Origin: Ureibacillus composti
GTDB taxonomy: Bacteria > Bacillota > Bacilli > Bacillales_A > Planococcaceae
Assembly: GCA_030348875.1 (NCBI GenBank)
Contig: JAUCEP010000002.1
Coordinates: 4,072,501-4,136,500 of the forward strand
Reading direction: 5' to 3'
Length of the DNA stretch: 64,000 nucleotides
The notes beneath the pieces are model-generated. The model was not told where the DNA came from. It worked only from the letters and a program-made list of their open reading frames with translations, and searched no databases. The position numbers and the translations under genes were made by a program. Below are positions 35,943 through 44,877 of this stretch, piece by piece. The number at the start of each line of letters is the position of its first letter. The stretch's first letter is position 1.

Positions 35943-38333
35943 TTATTTCGCTTTTAATTGAAGTTCGTATGTTGCATCTAATTCTCCACTAATCTTTGTC
36001 TTATGATATCGACCAAAGACCCAATCGGAAGCTTGATTATCATACCATTTTGATTTTACATGCTCGCTTTGTCCAGGTGCAACCATATGATATGCACTCG
36101 ATAAGTCACTTAAGTCTGCAACATATCTCCATGATGCACCGTGATCAACGTTTCCATCACCATCTTCAACTGCTGCTTGTACAGTTACGTTTGAACCTCC
36201 CACTGCTTGTTTTGGAGGATTAAGGTAAGTTGCTAAGAAATCATGAGAATTTGAAAGAGGGTGTTCAAAAGTAAGTTTATTATAACTTCCCCATTTCCAC
36301 TTAGAAACTGATGTACCATACTTTGCTTTTATGTCGGTAATCGTTGTTTCAAACGAGTTGTACACAAGTTGCTCTATACCGCCTGCTTCTTCAACCCAAA
36401 CACTTGAAGATCCCTCATAAGCATCTTTTAGCATACGGTCTGTTAGTTGGAGTTTACTTGGCATCATGTCATAAACATCTTCTGGCATAGCATCTTTAAA
36501 TAGTGAATCCTGGATCTCTGACATTAATAAATTAAATACTAAAGGAGCTCCTGCATCTTTATTATCGTATAACTCCCACTCTTCAAGAAGTGTAATAATA
36601 TCCTGATATTTCCCTTCAGTATCTCTGTCTTTTATCGTTGTTAGTATACTCGGAAGCAAACTTTCTGCCCGTAAGTTTTTCTTATCTGATTGAATACCTT
36701 GCATATCGCCTAACTTCAAGTTATCCGCAGATTCTAGCAATTCAACAATTCGTTCATAACGATATGATGGCGCCCAATAATTTGTAATATGATAAGGATA
36801 TTCTTCGCCAATAATATCATTATTCGCTGTTGCGATATAACCAGATTCAGGGTTTGTAATTGTTGGCAATTCATCAAATGGAATAAAACCTTCCCACCCA
36901 TATTCAGAGGAATCACCTGGTACCGGGAATGTACCATCTCCTTGCTTTCTTATTGGAACATTTCCACTGGCTTTATAGGCTATTGTCCCATCTGTAGAAG
37001 CAAAGACAAAGTTTTGTGCTGGAGCTTTGAAATCTGCTAATGCTGTTTCAAATTCATCCCAATTCGTTGCTTTGTTAAATGTGAGTACAGACTTCAATTC
37101 TGAAGTAGGTTCTAAAGCAGTCCATTGAATTGAAAAGACACTAGATGAATTTTCTTCACCATTGATGAAGTCTGAAATAATTGGACCATGACGAGTTACA
37201 ACGACTTCATAATCAATTGTTTTCCCATCTTTTACTTTAATAGGTTCTTTTCGTACTTCTGCTTGTTCCCATGCTCCATCATATTTAAATTGAGTTGGAT
37301 CTTCTGGATTTGGCACTTCAATATATAGATCTTGCACGTCTGCCCCAACATCTGTTACACCCCATGCAATTGTCTCGTTATGCCCTAGTAGAATTCCTGG
37401 CACACCCGGAATAATGACACCACTTACATTTTGTTCTGGTGACTCTAAATGCATTTGATACCAAATAGAAGGTGTTGATAACCCTGAATGTGGGTCATTT
37501 GCTATTAAAGGCTTTCCATTTTCAGTTTTATCACCAGAAACAACCCAGCTATTACCACCGCTAAATTCATTTGGTAACAATTCTGTATTAAATTGTCCTT
37601 CTACTTTTACTGGATTCTCTAAGTTCGCTTCAATAATTGATTTTGCCTCTACAGAATCTTCAATTAGTAAATCTTGTAGTTGGTCTTTTGTGAAGTTTTG
37701 TAATGCCCAATGATTAAATGCTTGAGTTGTCCAAGTTCCACCTAAATCATATGCCATATATTTCCCTATCGTTAATGAATCAATAGGTGTCCACGCATCG
37801 GGTTGGTAACCTAAAAGTTTAAATTCGTATGATAGTTTGCTAGTACCATTTACTTCGTTTATAAATGCATTTACACCCTCGGAATACCACTCGAGAATTT
37901 GTTTCGTCTCCTCATCGTAGGCTTCATAAGATTGTTCTGCAGCATTTCTTAAACTAAACGTACGGAACAATTTGTCCGAATCAACAGCGTCTTGTCCTAC
38001 AACCTCTGCCAATGTTCCACTAGCTGTACGTCGCGCTAAATCCATTTGGAATAAACGATCCTGTGCTTGTACATAACCTTGCGCACGATATAAATCTGCA
38101 TCGGATTTTGCTTCAATATGAGGTACTCCTGTCCCATCTCGATTCACGACTACATCTTCATCTAAAACCGTTACAATTGCCTCTCCTTCGATTGTTGGCT
38201 TGGAATTTCCAACATACAGATGAATTCCAATGACAATCAATCCACCTACTACTATGACTAACCCTACAATCCAAATTATCAAATCTATAAGTTTTCTAGT
38301 TTTTCTTCGTTTTGAATTTGAATTTGATTCCAT
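35943..38333 (-). CDS. Penicillin acylase family (Ntn-hydrolase) protein
   Basis: 796 aa, normal for the unprocessed alpha-spacer-beta precursor. An N-terminal membrane anchor (about residues 17-42) places it outside the cell. Family phrases: NRDGTGVPHIEAKSDADLYRAQGYVQAQDRLFQMD, IANDPHSGL, GHNETIAWGVTDVG and APAQNFVFASTDGTIAYK. At the usual autocleavage site, where relatives carry G-S-N-x-W, this protein reads S258-G-G-N-S-W263, so the standard nucleophile position is Gly260. Substrate unknown; some relatives cleave acyl-homoserine lactones or beta-lactam side chains. Confidence 0.88.
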   Translation of the reverse strand: MESNSNSKRRKTRKLIDLIIWIVGLVIVVGGLIVIGIHLYVGNSKPTIEGEAIVTVLDEDVVVNRDGTGVPHIEAKSDADLYRAQGYVQAQDRLFQMDLARRTASGTLAEVVGQDAVDSDKLFRTFSLRNAAEQSYEAYDEETKQILEWYSEGVNAFINEVNGTSKLSYEFKLLGYQPDAWTPIDSLTIGKYMAYDLGGTWTTQAFNHWALQNFTKDQLQDLLIEDSVEAKSIIEANLENPVKVEGQFNTELLPNEFSGGNSWVVSGDKTENGKPLIANDPHSGLSTPSIWYQMHLESPEQNVSGVIIPGVPGILLGHNETIAWGVTDVGADVQDLYIEVPNPEDPTQFKYDGAWEQAEVRKEPIKVKDGKTIDYEVVVTRHGPIISDFINGEENSSSVFSIQWTALEPTSELKSVLTFNKATNWDEFETALADFKAPAQNFVFASTDGTIAYKASGNVPIRKQGDGTFPVPGDSSEYGWEGFIPFDELPTITNPESGYIATANNDIIGEEYPYHITNYWAPSYRYERIVELLESADNLKLGDMQGIQSDKKNLRAESLLPSILTTIKDRDTEGKYQDIITLLEEWELYDNKDAGAPLVFNLLMSEIQDSLFKDAMPEDVYDMMPSKLQLTDRMLKDAYEGSSSVWVEEAGGIEQLVYNSFETTITDIKAKYGTSVSKWKWGSYNKLTFEHPLSNSHDFLATYLNPPKQAVGGSNVTVQAAVEDGDGNVDHGASWRYVADLSDLSSAYHMVAPGQSEHVKSKWYDNQASDWVFGRYHKTKISGELDATYELQLKAK

Positions 38334-38457
38334 TTAATTTAACCCACCTCTTTCATTTGGGAGATTCCCCTCTGGTAATTTATCTACTATATAGTACATG
38401 TTCCGATAGTTAGAAGAAAGTCTTGCCCCATCATTTTTGGAAAAATTCATACTGAAG

Positions 38458-39216
38458 TTATATCGATTCTAATTCTAATATGATTGGACAATGATCGCTA
38501 CCTAAAACATGCGGATGGATGTCCGCCACTTTAATATTTTTTGTTAAACAATTAGATACAATAAAATAATCAATACGCCATCCGATATTACGTTCACGTA
38601 CTTTTGCCATATAGGACCACCAAGTGAAGGCATCTGTTCTTTCAGGGTGTAAAAATCGAAAAGAATCTGTAAATCCTGATGCTAATAAATCCGACATTTT
38701 CCCTCGTTCTTCAAGTGTGAAGCCTGAATTCCCCATATTTGATTTTGCATTTTTTAAGTCGACTTCCATGTGAGCGACATTAAGGTCTCCACAGTATATC
38801 ACAGGTTTTACCTCATCTAATTGTTTTAGATACACAAGTAAGTCCTCTTCCCATAGTAACCTCTTAGGAAGTCGTGCTAAGTCTCGCTGTGCATTCGGTG
38901 TATATACATTTACTAAATAAAAATTATCATATTCTAAAGTAATAATACGTCCTTCTTCTTCATTATCATTTTGTCCAACACCATACTTCGCAGATAGAGG
39001 CTTATGTTTTGTAAAAATGGCAGTTCCCGAATACCCCTTTTTTTCAGCATAATTCCAATACTGAAAGTAATTCTCAAACGGTAGGTCGATTTGACCTTCT
39101 TGGCATTTTGTTTCCTGAATACAGAAAAAATCTGCATCCATTTCATGAAAGTATTCTTCAAATCCTTTTTTCACACATGCACGTATTCCATTAACATTCC
39201 AAGATATAAATTTCAT
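38458..39216 (-). CDS. exoA: Exodeoxyribonuclease III / AP endonuclease
   Basis: 252 aa from the ATG at 39216 (GAGGGAG upstream; MKFISWNVNGIRA is the family start). Metal and catalytic motifs: CIQETKCQEGQ, GYSGTAIFTKHKP, CGDLNVAHMEVDLKN, RIDYFIVS and the terminal GSDHCPIILEL. Cuts DNA at abasic sites and removes 3' blocks in base excision repair. No terminator is visible at its 3' end. Confidence 0.96.
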   Translation of the reverse strand: MKFISWNVNGIRACVKKGFEEYFHEMDADFFCIQETKCQEGQIDLPFENYFQYWNYAEKKGYSGTAIFTKHKPLSAKYGVGQNDNEEEGRIITLEYDNFYLVNVYTPNAQRDLARLPKRLLWEEDLLVYLKQLDEVKPVIYCGDLNVAHMEVDLKNAKSNMGNSGFTLEERGKMSDLLASGFTDSFRFLHPERTDAFTWWSYMAKVRERNIGWRIDYFIVSNCLTKNIKVADIHPHVLGSDHCPIILELESI

Positions 39217-39344
39217 TTTCAAACTCCCTCTATGTATACTATGCTTTTGCAAATCATCTTCCTTTTTCCTAGTCGCGGTAAGTCGCCGTTATTCGACATG
39301 CAACCTTATTAGAAAAAGTTTACTAAATAACATTCATAAACAAA

Positions 39345-39370
39345 AGCGCCTTTCAGTTTTGAAAGGCGCT
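39345..39370. terminator. Terminator after murB
   Basis: AGCGCCTTTCA pairs perfectly with TGAAAGGCGCT around GTTT, followed by TTTTG on the minus strand. Confidence 0.88.
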
Positions 39371-39401
39371 CTATATCCAAATTATTGGGTCTTAAATCGG
39401 T

Positions 39402-40316
39402 TTATTGATCTTCGCCAACAATTTTCACTTCTAATTCAAGGTCTACATCAAACTTTTCTTTTACTACACGTTGAACCATCTTAATCGTTTCAATATAATC
39501 TGTGGCTGTTGCACCGCCTTTATTAATTATAAAGCCAGCATGTTTTGTCGAAACTTCTGCACCGCCAACGCCTTTTCCTTGCAAGCCACTGTCTTGTATA
39601 AGTTTACCCGCAAAATACCCAGGTGGTCGTTTAAACACACTACCAGCAGATGGATATTCCAAAGGTTGCTTTGACTCACGTTTATATGTTAGGTCAGCAA
39701 TTTTTGCATCAATTTCATGTTGATCGCCTTTTTCAAGTACGAAGTGTGATGATAAAACAAAATATCCTTTTTTAGAAATTACGCTCTTACGATAGTCTAA
39801 TTCAAGTTCATCCTTCGTTAAAACTTTACGTTCTCCCTGAGGTGTTAACACTGTACATAAATGGATAATATCTTTTATTTCTCCACCATAAGCACCAGCA
39901 TTCATTGCCATCGCTCCACCAACTGAGCCTGGAATACCACAAGCAAATTCAAAACCTGTCAAACTATGTTCAGCTGCTAATTTTGAAACATCCTTTATTA
40001 ATGCTCCACTTTGTGCGTAAATCTCATTACCATCCACTTTAATTTCATTTAAGTTCGAAAACGACACAACAATACCGCGTACGCCACCATCACGCACAAC
40101 CATGTTAGAGCCATTACCTAACATTAAAAGTGGTACATTATTTTGGTAGGCATAATGAACAACAAATGACGCCTCTTCTTCAGTGTCAGGCAAGACGAAT
40201 ACATCAGCATTACCGCCAAGCTTCGTCATAGTATAGTTTTTTAAACTTTCATTTAGTCTAATATTATTTGAATTTATTACTTGGGCTAAGTCTTGTGCCC
40301 ATTTATTTATCGTCAT
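39402..40316 (-). CDS. murB: UDP-N-acetylenolpyruvoylglucosamine reductase
   Basis: 304 aa if translation begins at the ATG 40316, preferred because homologues start shortly before NESLKNYTMTKLGGNADVF and AAAGGA lies upstream. The frame is open another 24 codons. FAD-binding motifs LMLGNGSNMVVRDGG and GFEFACGIPGSVGGAMAMNAGAYGG; catalytic Ser in YPSAGSVFKRP; C-terminal HAGFIINKGGATATD. Reduces UDP-GlcNAc-enolpyruvate to UDP-MurNAc. Confidence 0.95.
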   Translation of the reverse strand: MTINKWAQDLAQVINSNNIRLNESLKNYTMTKLGGNADVFVLPDTEEEASFVVHYAYQNNVPLLMLGNGSNMVVRDGGVRGIVVSFSNLNEIKVDGNEIYAQSGALIKDVSKLAAEHSLTGFEFACGIPGSVGGAMAMNAGAYGGEIKDIIHLCTVLTPQGERKVLTKDELELDYRKSVISKKGYFVLSSHFVLEKGDQHEIDAKIADLTYKRESKQPLEYPSAGSVFKRPPGYFAGKLIQDSGLQGKGVGGAEVSTKHAGFIINKGGATATDYIETIKMVQRVVKEKFDVDLELEVKIVGEDQ

Positions 40317-40397
40317 AAAAGCATATTCCTTTCCAGTATACATACAATACTCTTTCATAAGTATCTGTAATTTCAAGCTTTTTGACAAGTATTTATA

Positions 40398-40709
40398 CTA
40401 TGATTCCAACCAATTTTGTGACCATTTTTCAACTTCACGAATAGCCCCTTCTAATGCAAAGCCTTTATCAGTTAATGAATACTCAACTCGAATTGGTACT
40501 TCCGGAAATACCTTTCTCTCAACAATCCCCTCTTTCTCTAATTCCTTTAGACGCTCTGATAATAAACGACCGCTTACAGGTAAAGCTGATTCAATTTCAT
40601 TAAAACGTTGAGAGCCTTCTAATAATTGATATAGGATTAATGTTGTCCACCGTTTTCCTAAAAGTTCCATTGCTTTTGCTAGTCGAGGACATATAGATGA
40701 TTCTTTCAC
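40398..40709 (-). CDS. HxlR-family winged-helix regulator
   Basis: 103 aa with GTG start. HxlR pattern: CPRLAKAMELLGKRWTTLILYQLLEGSQRFNEIESALP, then RLLSERLKELEKEGIVERKVFPEVPIRVEYSLTDKG. Cys7 sits at the place of the redox Cys in thiol-sensing members such as YodB and HypR. Those regulate azoreductases and nitroreductases, and azoR lies about 1 kb away, so redox control of azoR is possible (inference). Confidence 0.88.
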   Translation of the reverse strand: MKESSICPRLAKAMELLGKRWTTLILYQLLEGSQRFNEIESALPVSGRLLSERLKELEKEGIVERKVFPEVPIRVEYSLTDKGFALEGAIREVEKWSQNWLES

Positions 40710-41164
40710 TTATGTTCACCTCTGATCTGTGTCTGCTAAGTATATTGATTAAGAAAATATTGATGTTTGGTATAGCTATAAATGTAGCAATTTACATCTA
40801 GTTACGAAAAGTAACTTTACTTACATTGTACCAAAAATTCACTAATTAATAACATTAAATTTAATTTGTTTTAAAAGGAATACTAGTAATTAATGTAATA
40901 ATATGGGGACTGACGTGTGAAGGTGCCAACTTATCGCTTATTATTAGTTCTTTTCTGACAAAAGGTGAATTTTCTACAAATGAAAAGGAAACTTTATTTA
41001 ATTTCTCCCGTAAAAGTAAAGATAAGTAAGGATCCATTTGCAATAATTTCTTTTGGGTGAACATCCATAACACTTCATTCATCAATACTATGAATGAATA
41101 TATGATTCTATTCATTTCGACAATTAATTTCATTTATAATCAATGTTATATAGGGGGAATTGTT

Positions 41165-41509
41165 ATGTTTTATGGGGATATCATGTTTAGTTTCGTAAAC
41201 ATATTTATTGTGATTGTTTTTTTAATTGTGTTCGGTAGTATTTTGATGGCCATTATTTCCGGTATAAAGAAAAATGCGCAGAATAATGCTGCTCCTGTAT
41301 TAACTGTTCCAGCCCAAGTCGTTTCAAAAAGAACTGAAGTACGGGGGGACCACTCACATACATGGTATTATTCAACTTTTGAAGTTGAAAGTGGCGATCG
41401 AATGGAATTTAGCATGTCGGGAGAAGAGTACGGATTGCTTGCGGAACAGGATTTAGGACTTCTTACTTTTCAAGGTACTCGATATAAAAGTTTTAATAGA
41501 CAACGTTAG
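41165..41509 (+). CDS. DUF2500-family membrane protein
   Basis: 114 aa from the ATG at 41165 (AGGGGGAA upstream). One N-terminal membrane helix (about residues 7-32), then a DUF2500 domain: VPAQVVSKRTEVRGDHSHTWYYSTFEVESGDRMEFSM, split by the beta turn, and GLLAEQDLGLLTFQGTRYKSF. Function of the family is unknown. Convergent with azoR across a shared terminator. Confidence 0.85.
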   Translation: MFYGDIMFSFVNIFIVIVFLIVFGSILMAIISGIKKNAQNNAAPVLTVPAQVVSKRTEVRGDHSHTWYYSTFEVESGDRMEFSMSGEEYGLLAEQDLGLLTFQGTRYKSFNRQR

Positions 41510-41632
41510 AAAGCCACAAGCAGAGAGTTGATAAATGGATTCTTCTTTTCCGGCGTATGAGTTATAATTTCTGACTTATCTTGCATTATGCAAGTATTGT
41601 GTAATCTATCTATTTTAAATTTATAAAAAAAT

Positions 41633-41665
41633 AATCCCAACATGTCACGAAAACATGTTGGGATT
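41633..41665. terminator. Shared terminator, DUF2500 gene / azoR
   Basis: AATCCCAACATGT (41633-41645) pairs perfectly with ACATGTTGGGATT (41653-41665), with T runs on both strands. Confidence 0.93.
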
Positions 41666-41673
41666 TTTCTATA

Positions 41674-42312
41674 TTAAGCGTTTACTGCTACTAATTTATT
41701 TACAGATTGTTTAACGCGTTCCATACCTTCAGCAATGATTTCTTGTGCTTGTGCAGGATTAGCGTTATGTCCTTCAATAATTACTTCATCAAGAAGTTGC
41801 ATACCTGCTACGCCACCAAATACATTTTTAATATAGTTAGCTGACATTTCCATTGGTTGTGCTTCTGGAGTTGAGTAAATACCTCCACGAGCGTTTAATA
41901 CAACAAACTTTTTGTCAGTCAGTAATTGAACTGCTTGACCTTCTGCAGTGTATTTGAACATGAATCCTGCTTGGTAAACATAGTCAATGAATGTATGTAG
42001 TGTTGCAGGAATTGTTAAGTTCCACATCGGGAATGCAATTACTATTACATCAGCAGCCGTTACAGCATCCATAGCTTTTTGTTTTGCAGCTAATAGGCGA
42101 GATTCAAGATCTGTTAACTCTTTACCGCTTTCCACTTTACCGAAAGCATCGAATAATTGTTGGCCGAAGTAAGGCATATCTTCTTCGTAAACATCAAAAG
42201 TTGTTAAGTTAACACCTTCAACTTTTTTAGCTTCCTCAATATATGTTTCATACATTTTAGTTGAAACGCCATCTGGGCGATTATTTGCTTTAATTACTAA
42301 TACGTTTGTCAT
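41674..42312 (-). CDS. azoR: FMN-dependent NADH:quinone oxidoreductase / azoreductase
   Basis: 212 aa flavodoxin-fold enzyme. N-terminal KANNRPDGVSTKMYETYIE phosphate loop, FPMWNLTIPATLHTFIDYV and VLNARGGIYST are AzoR hallmarks. Reduces quinones and azo bonds with NADH, protecting against thiol-reactive electrophiles. Single gene with its own terminator. Confidence 0.93.
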   Translation of the reverse strand: MTNVLVIKANNRPDGVSTKMYETYIEEAKKVEGVNLTTFDVYEEDMPYFGQQLFDAFGKVESGKELTDLESRLLAAKQKAMDAVTAADVIVIAFPMWNLTIPATLHTFIDYVYQAGFMFKYTAEGQAVQLLTDKKFVVLNARGGIYSTPEAQPMEMSANYIKNVFGGVAGMQLLDEVIIEGHNANPAQAQEIIAEGMERVKQSVNKLVAVNA

Positions 42313-42485
42313 AATAACTTTTCTCTCCTTTTATTTCAATATCTAATATCTCGAAATCGAAATACAATTAGTATTGTAATAGAGAAATAGTATTTTTTCA
42401 AGAATAATAGCCTCATACTTTTGACCGAAGCACAAAAATTATTATAAAATCCATCGTATATTATTTCCATTTTTTTCTAAATTAC

Positions 42486-42529
42486 AAAAAAACCGACATT
42501 GACACAGAAGTGTCAACGCCAGTTTTTTT
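42486..42529. terminator. Terminator after ppaC
   Basis: AAAAAACCG-ACATTGACAC and GTGTCAACG-CCAGTTTTTTT form a long imperfect stem that reaches the ppaC stop. Confidence 0.88.
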
Positions 42530-43454
42530 ATGCTAATCCATCTGTTAAGACTGGTACAATTTGTTTTTTTCGTGATACCACACCTGGTAAATCAACTAAA
42601 TTATTGTCTAAGTTTTTACCAAATGCTTTTGCTGCCACTTCAGCAGCATCGCCTACAACAACAGCTGTAGAATCGTTATTTAAAATGTCTGTTACAACGA
42701 AGAAGAATAAATTTAATCCATTTACTTCTACATTTTTATTGAGTAATGTTACTAATTCGTCTTTACGACTTAAAACATCGTTAAGATCTACTGCATTTAC
42801 TTGAGCCACTACTGATTTAACATTACCAAAAGTAAATTCTTTGGCATCTAATGAAAGTAAATCCTCTAAAGATTTATCTGAAAGGTCAGCCCCTGCTTTT
42901 AACATTGCTAATCCATATTCATTTACATCTACGCCAGCTTTTTCAGCTAGTTCTTTCCCTGCTTGTACATCTTGTTCTGTACAAGTAGGCGACTTGAACA
43001 ATAACGTATCTGAAACAATTGCCGAAAGCATAAGACCTGCAATATTTGATGGAACTTCTACAGAGTGTTCTTTGAAAATTTTATTTAAAATTGTCGCTGT
43101 ACATCCAACAGGTTCTGCACGGTAATATAATGGGTCTGAAGTTTCGAAATTTGCTATACGGTGATGGTCAATAACTTCAGTCACTTTTACCGATTCAATT
43201 CCATCAGCGGATTGCTGACGTTCATTGTGATCAACTAAAATTACTTCACTTGCTTCATTTGAAACATTCTCAATTAAACGAGGTGCTTCAAATTCAAATT
43301 TCTCTAATGCATATTTTGTTTCGTTGTTTACTTCACCTAAACGAACCGCTTCTGCATCTACACCTAATTGTTGTTTTAAATAGGCATAAACGATTGCAGA
43401 TGTAATTGTATCTGTATCTGGATTTTTATGTCCGAAAACTAACACTTTGCTCAT
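42528..43454 (-). CDS. ppaC: Manganese-dependent inorganic pyrophosphatase
   Basis: 308 aa family II pyrophosphatase. N-terminal [28 protein letters not shown] and the DHH motif [12 protein letters not shown]; the C-terminal DHHA2 domain ends [15 protein letters not shown] (SRKKQ loop). Hydrolyses pyrophosphate with Mn2+, which ties it to the manganese theme of MntR and the ZIP transporter. Confidence 0.97.
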   Translation of the reverse strand: MSKVLVFGHKNPDTDTITSAIVYAYLKQQLGVDAEAVRLGEVNNETKYALEKFEFEAPRLIENVSNEASEVILVDHNERQQSADGIESVKVTEVIDHHRIANFETSDPLYYRAEPVGCTATILNKIFKEHSVEVPSNIAGLMLSAIVSDTLLFKSPTCTEQDVQAGKELAEKAGVDVNEYGLAMLKAGADLSDKSLEDLLSLDAKEFTFGNVKSVVAQVNAVDLNDVLSRKDELVTLLNKNVEVNGLNLFFFVVTDILNNDSTAVVVGDAAEVAAKAFGKNLDNNLVDLPGVVSRKKQIVPVLTDGLA

Positions 43455-43547
43455 TAATTAGTGCCTCCTAAGGTTTGTTCCAATATTCCCATTTATTTTA
43501 TCACACCATTACATAAATTTAAAAATAGAACATAATTGTGTAGGATG

Positions 43548-43640
43548 TATTGGGCTCCCATGATGTGAGTCATGTCGGCAACGTTCGCGCGTGTAGCGTT
43601 TTTGCCGACGCGAGTGTGAACGAGCCCGCCTTTGCTTTTC
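43548..43640. other. GC-rich structured intergenic patch between ppaC and rpiR
   Basis: In an otherwise AT-rich gap, a G/C-rich stretch holds nested inverted repeats: GGGCTC (about 43551) with GAGCCC (about 43621), and GTCGGCA with TGCCGAC inside, around a GTTCGCGCG / CGCGAGTGTGAAC pair. Composition differs sharply from both neighbours. No ORF or known RNA family recognised. Confidence 0.5.
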
Positions 43641-43651
43641 CTTCAAAAAAG

Positions 43652-43688
43652 CGTATTCGTAAATGCCCCCGCAATTTACGAATACGCT
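43652..43688 (-). terminator. Terminator after the RpiR gene
   Basis: GCGTATTCGTAAAT pairs with ATTTACGAATACGC around a short GC loop, followed by TTTTTT on the minus strand. Confidence 0.9.
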
Positions 43689-43694
43689 CTCTGA

Positions 43695-44555
43695 TTATTG
43701 TAGTGACCGAACCGTTTCTTGGAATAAAAAATTACTTTCTATTTTAGAGTTTGCCTCTTGAAACGTTAGATATTGTCTCTTATTTTGTGCTATCATACCT
43801 TCGATTAGCGCATGCATTAACGCACTATATGAAGTAATTGTTTCATTTGAAGACTGCTTTTGCGAACCAACTGTAAATAAAATCTCAGCGTAGTCTCGAA
43901 TAGGTGATAATGCAGAGTTAGTAATTGCAAATACTTTTACTTTCTTGTTACTAGCTAATTTTGCAATTGTTAACGCATCTTCAAGAATTGAATCAAGCGC
44001 CACGACGATTAGAAGTGACTTATCATCCATATTACTAATTTGTTGGACGATATGATCCACATCATGCTGTATTTGTTTTACATGTTTTCTTAAGTTCTTT
44101 AAAGTTGATGTAAGAAAACTTGCTGCTGGAGCCGATTGTCTAAACCCTAATATATAAATATCTTCTGCTTTATGCATCCACTTAGATGCTTTCTCAAATT
44201 GAACGTCATTGATATGTTGAATCGTATCTAAGATGTTTGCTACATCACGGTTCATAACTTCACTAACCAAGTGTTCATGTTTAACTGTAAACAGGACTTG
44301 ATTTGACTTTACTTCTCCTTTAACTTCTCCAGCTATATCAGACTTTATTTTTTCCTGAAGTTCAACATAACCAGTTAAATCCATTGCATAACAAAAGCGA
44401 ATTACTGTTGATTCACTAATTCCTATTAATTTCCCCACTTCCGAAGCAGTATGGGTACTAACTAAGTTTGGATTGTCAATTACAAACTGTGCTACTTTTC
44501 GTTGGCCTCTAGATAGCCTTATAAATCGCTTTTTAACTTCATCACAGAAACTCAT
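43695..44555 (-). CDS. MurR/RpiR-family transcriptional regulator
   Basis: 286 aa. N-terminal RpiR HTH (about residues 1-77: SRGQRKVAQFVIDNPNLV, then EVGKLIGISESTVIRFCYAM). SIS sugar-phosphate isomerase-like domain about 120-250 (EDIYILGFRQSAPAASFLTSTL, SLLIVVALDSILEDALTIAKLA, VFAITNSALSPIRDYAEIL). The usual SIS ligand serines of DISxSG loops are altered (VALDSILED), so the effector may not be a typical sugar phosphate. Upstream lies a terminator, then niaP. Target genes unknown. Confidence 0.9.
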   Translation of the reverse strand: MSFCDEVKKRFIRLSRGQRKVAQFVIDNPNLVSTHTASEVGKLIGISESTVIRFCYAMDLTGYVELQEKIKSDIAGEVKGEVKSNQVLFTVKHEHLVSEVMNRDVANILDTIQHINDVQFEKASKWMHKAEDIYILGFRQSAPAASFLTSTLKNLRKHVKQIQHDVDHIVQQISNMDDKSLLIVVALDSILEDALTIAKLASNKKVKVFAITNSALSPIRDYAEILFTVGSQKQSSNETITSYSALMHALIEGMIAQNKRQYLTFQEANSKIESNFLFQETVRSLQ

Positions 44556-44643
44556 TTTCGTTACCTTTTCCTCCTCATCAAAATTGTATACAAATCTAAT
44601 TTAATAAAAGTTAGATTATCATTAATATTAATCGAATACAATG

Positions 44644-44658
44644 AGTTTTCAGAAAAAA
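44644..44658. promoter_or_regulatory. Weak CodY-like motif upstream of the RpiR gene
   Basis: AGTTTTCAGAAAAAA matches the CodY consensus AATTTTCWGAAAATT at 12 of 15 positions, about 90 bp before the start codon. In AT-rich DNA this is suggestive only. Confidence 0.3.
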
Positions 44659-44749
44659 CTTCACCGCAGCAAACTAAAAAATTAAAAAAGACAAAAAATT
44701 GCCATAATCCAGAAATATCCTTTATTTTTCTAAATACTTTAATAAAAAA

Positions 44750-44780
44750 GAAGCTATCTATAAGTTCTATAGATAACTTC
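44750..44780. terminator. Terminator after niaP
   Basis: GAAGCTATCTATA pairs with TATAGATAACTTC (one mismatch or wobble), with T runs on both strands. The rest of 44556-44877 is AT-rich spacer. Confidence 0.85.
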
Positions 44781-44877
44781 TCGTTTTTTATAAATTTCTG
44801 TCATTTATTCCTATATCTTTAATCAAATAAAGAAATCTAAGCACAATTCAAAATTCCGATTCTTAGAGGCAAATCAA

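Noticed and set aside
40861-41133. 90-aa minus-strand ORF between the HxlR and DUF2500 genes
   Set aside because: No ribosome-binding site at a sensible start, overlaps the DUF2500 upstream region, and shows no recognisable domain.
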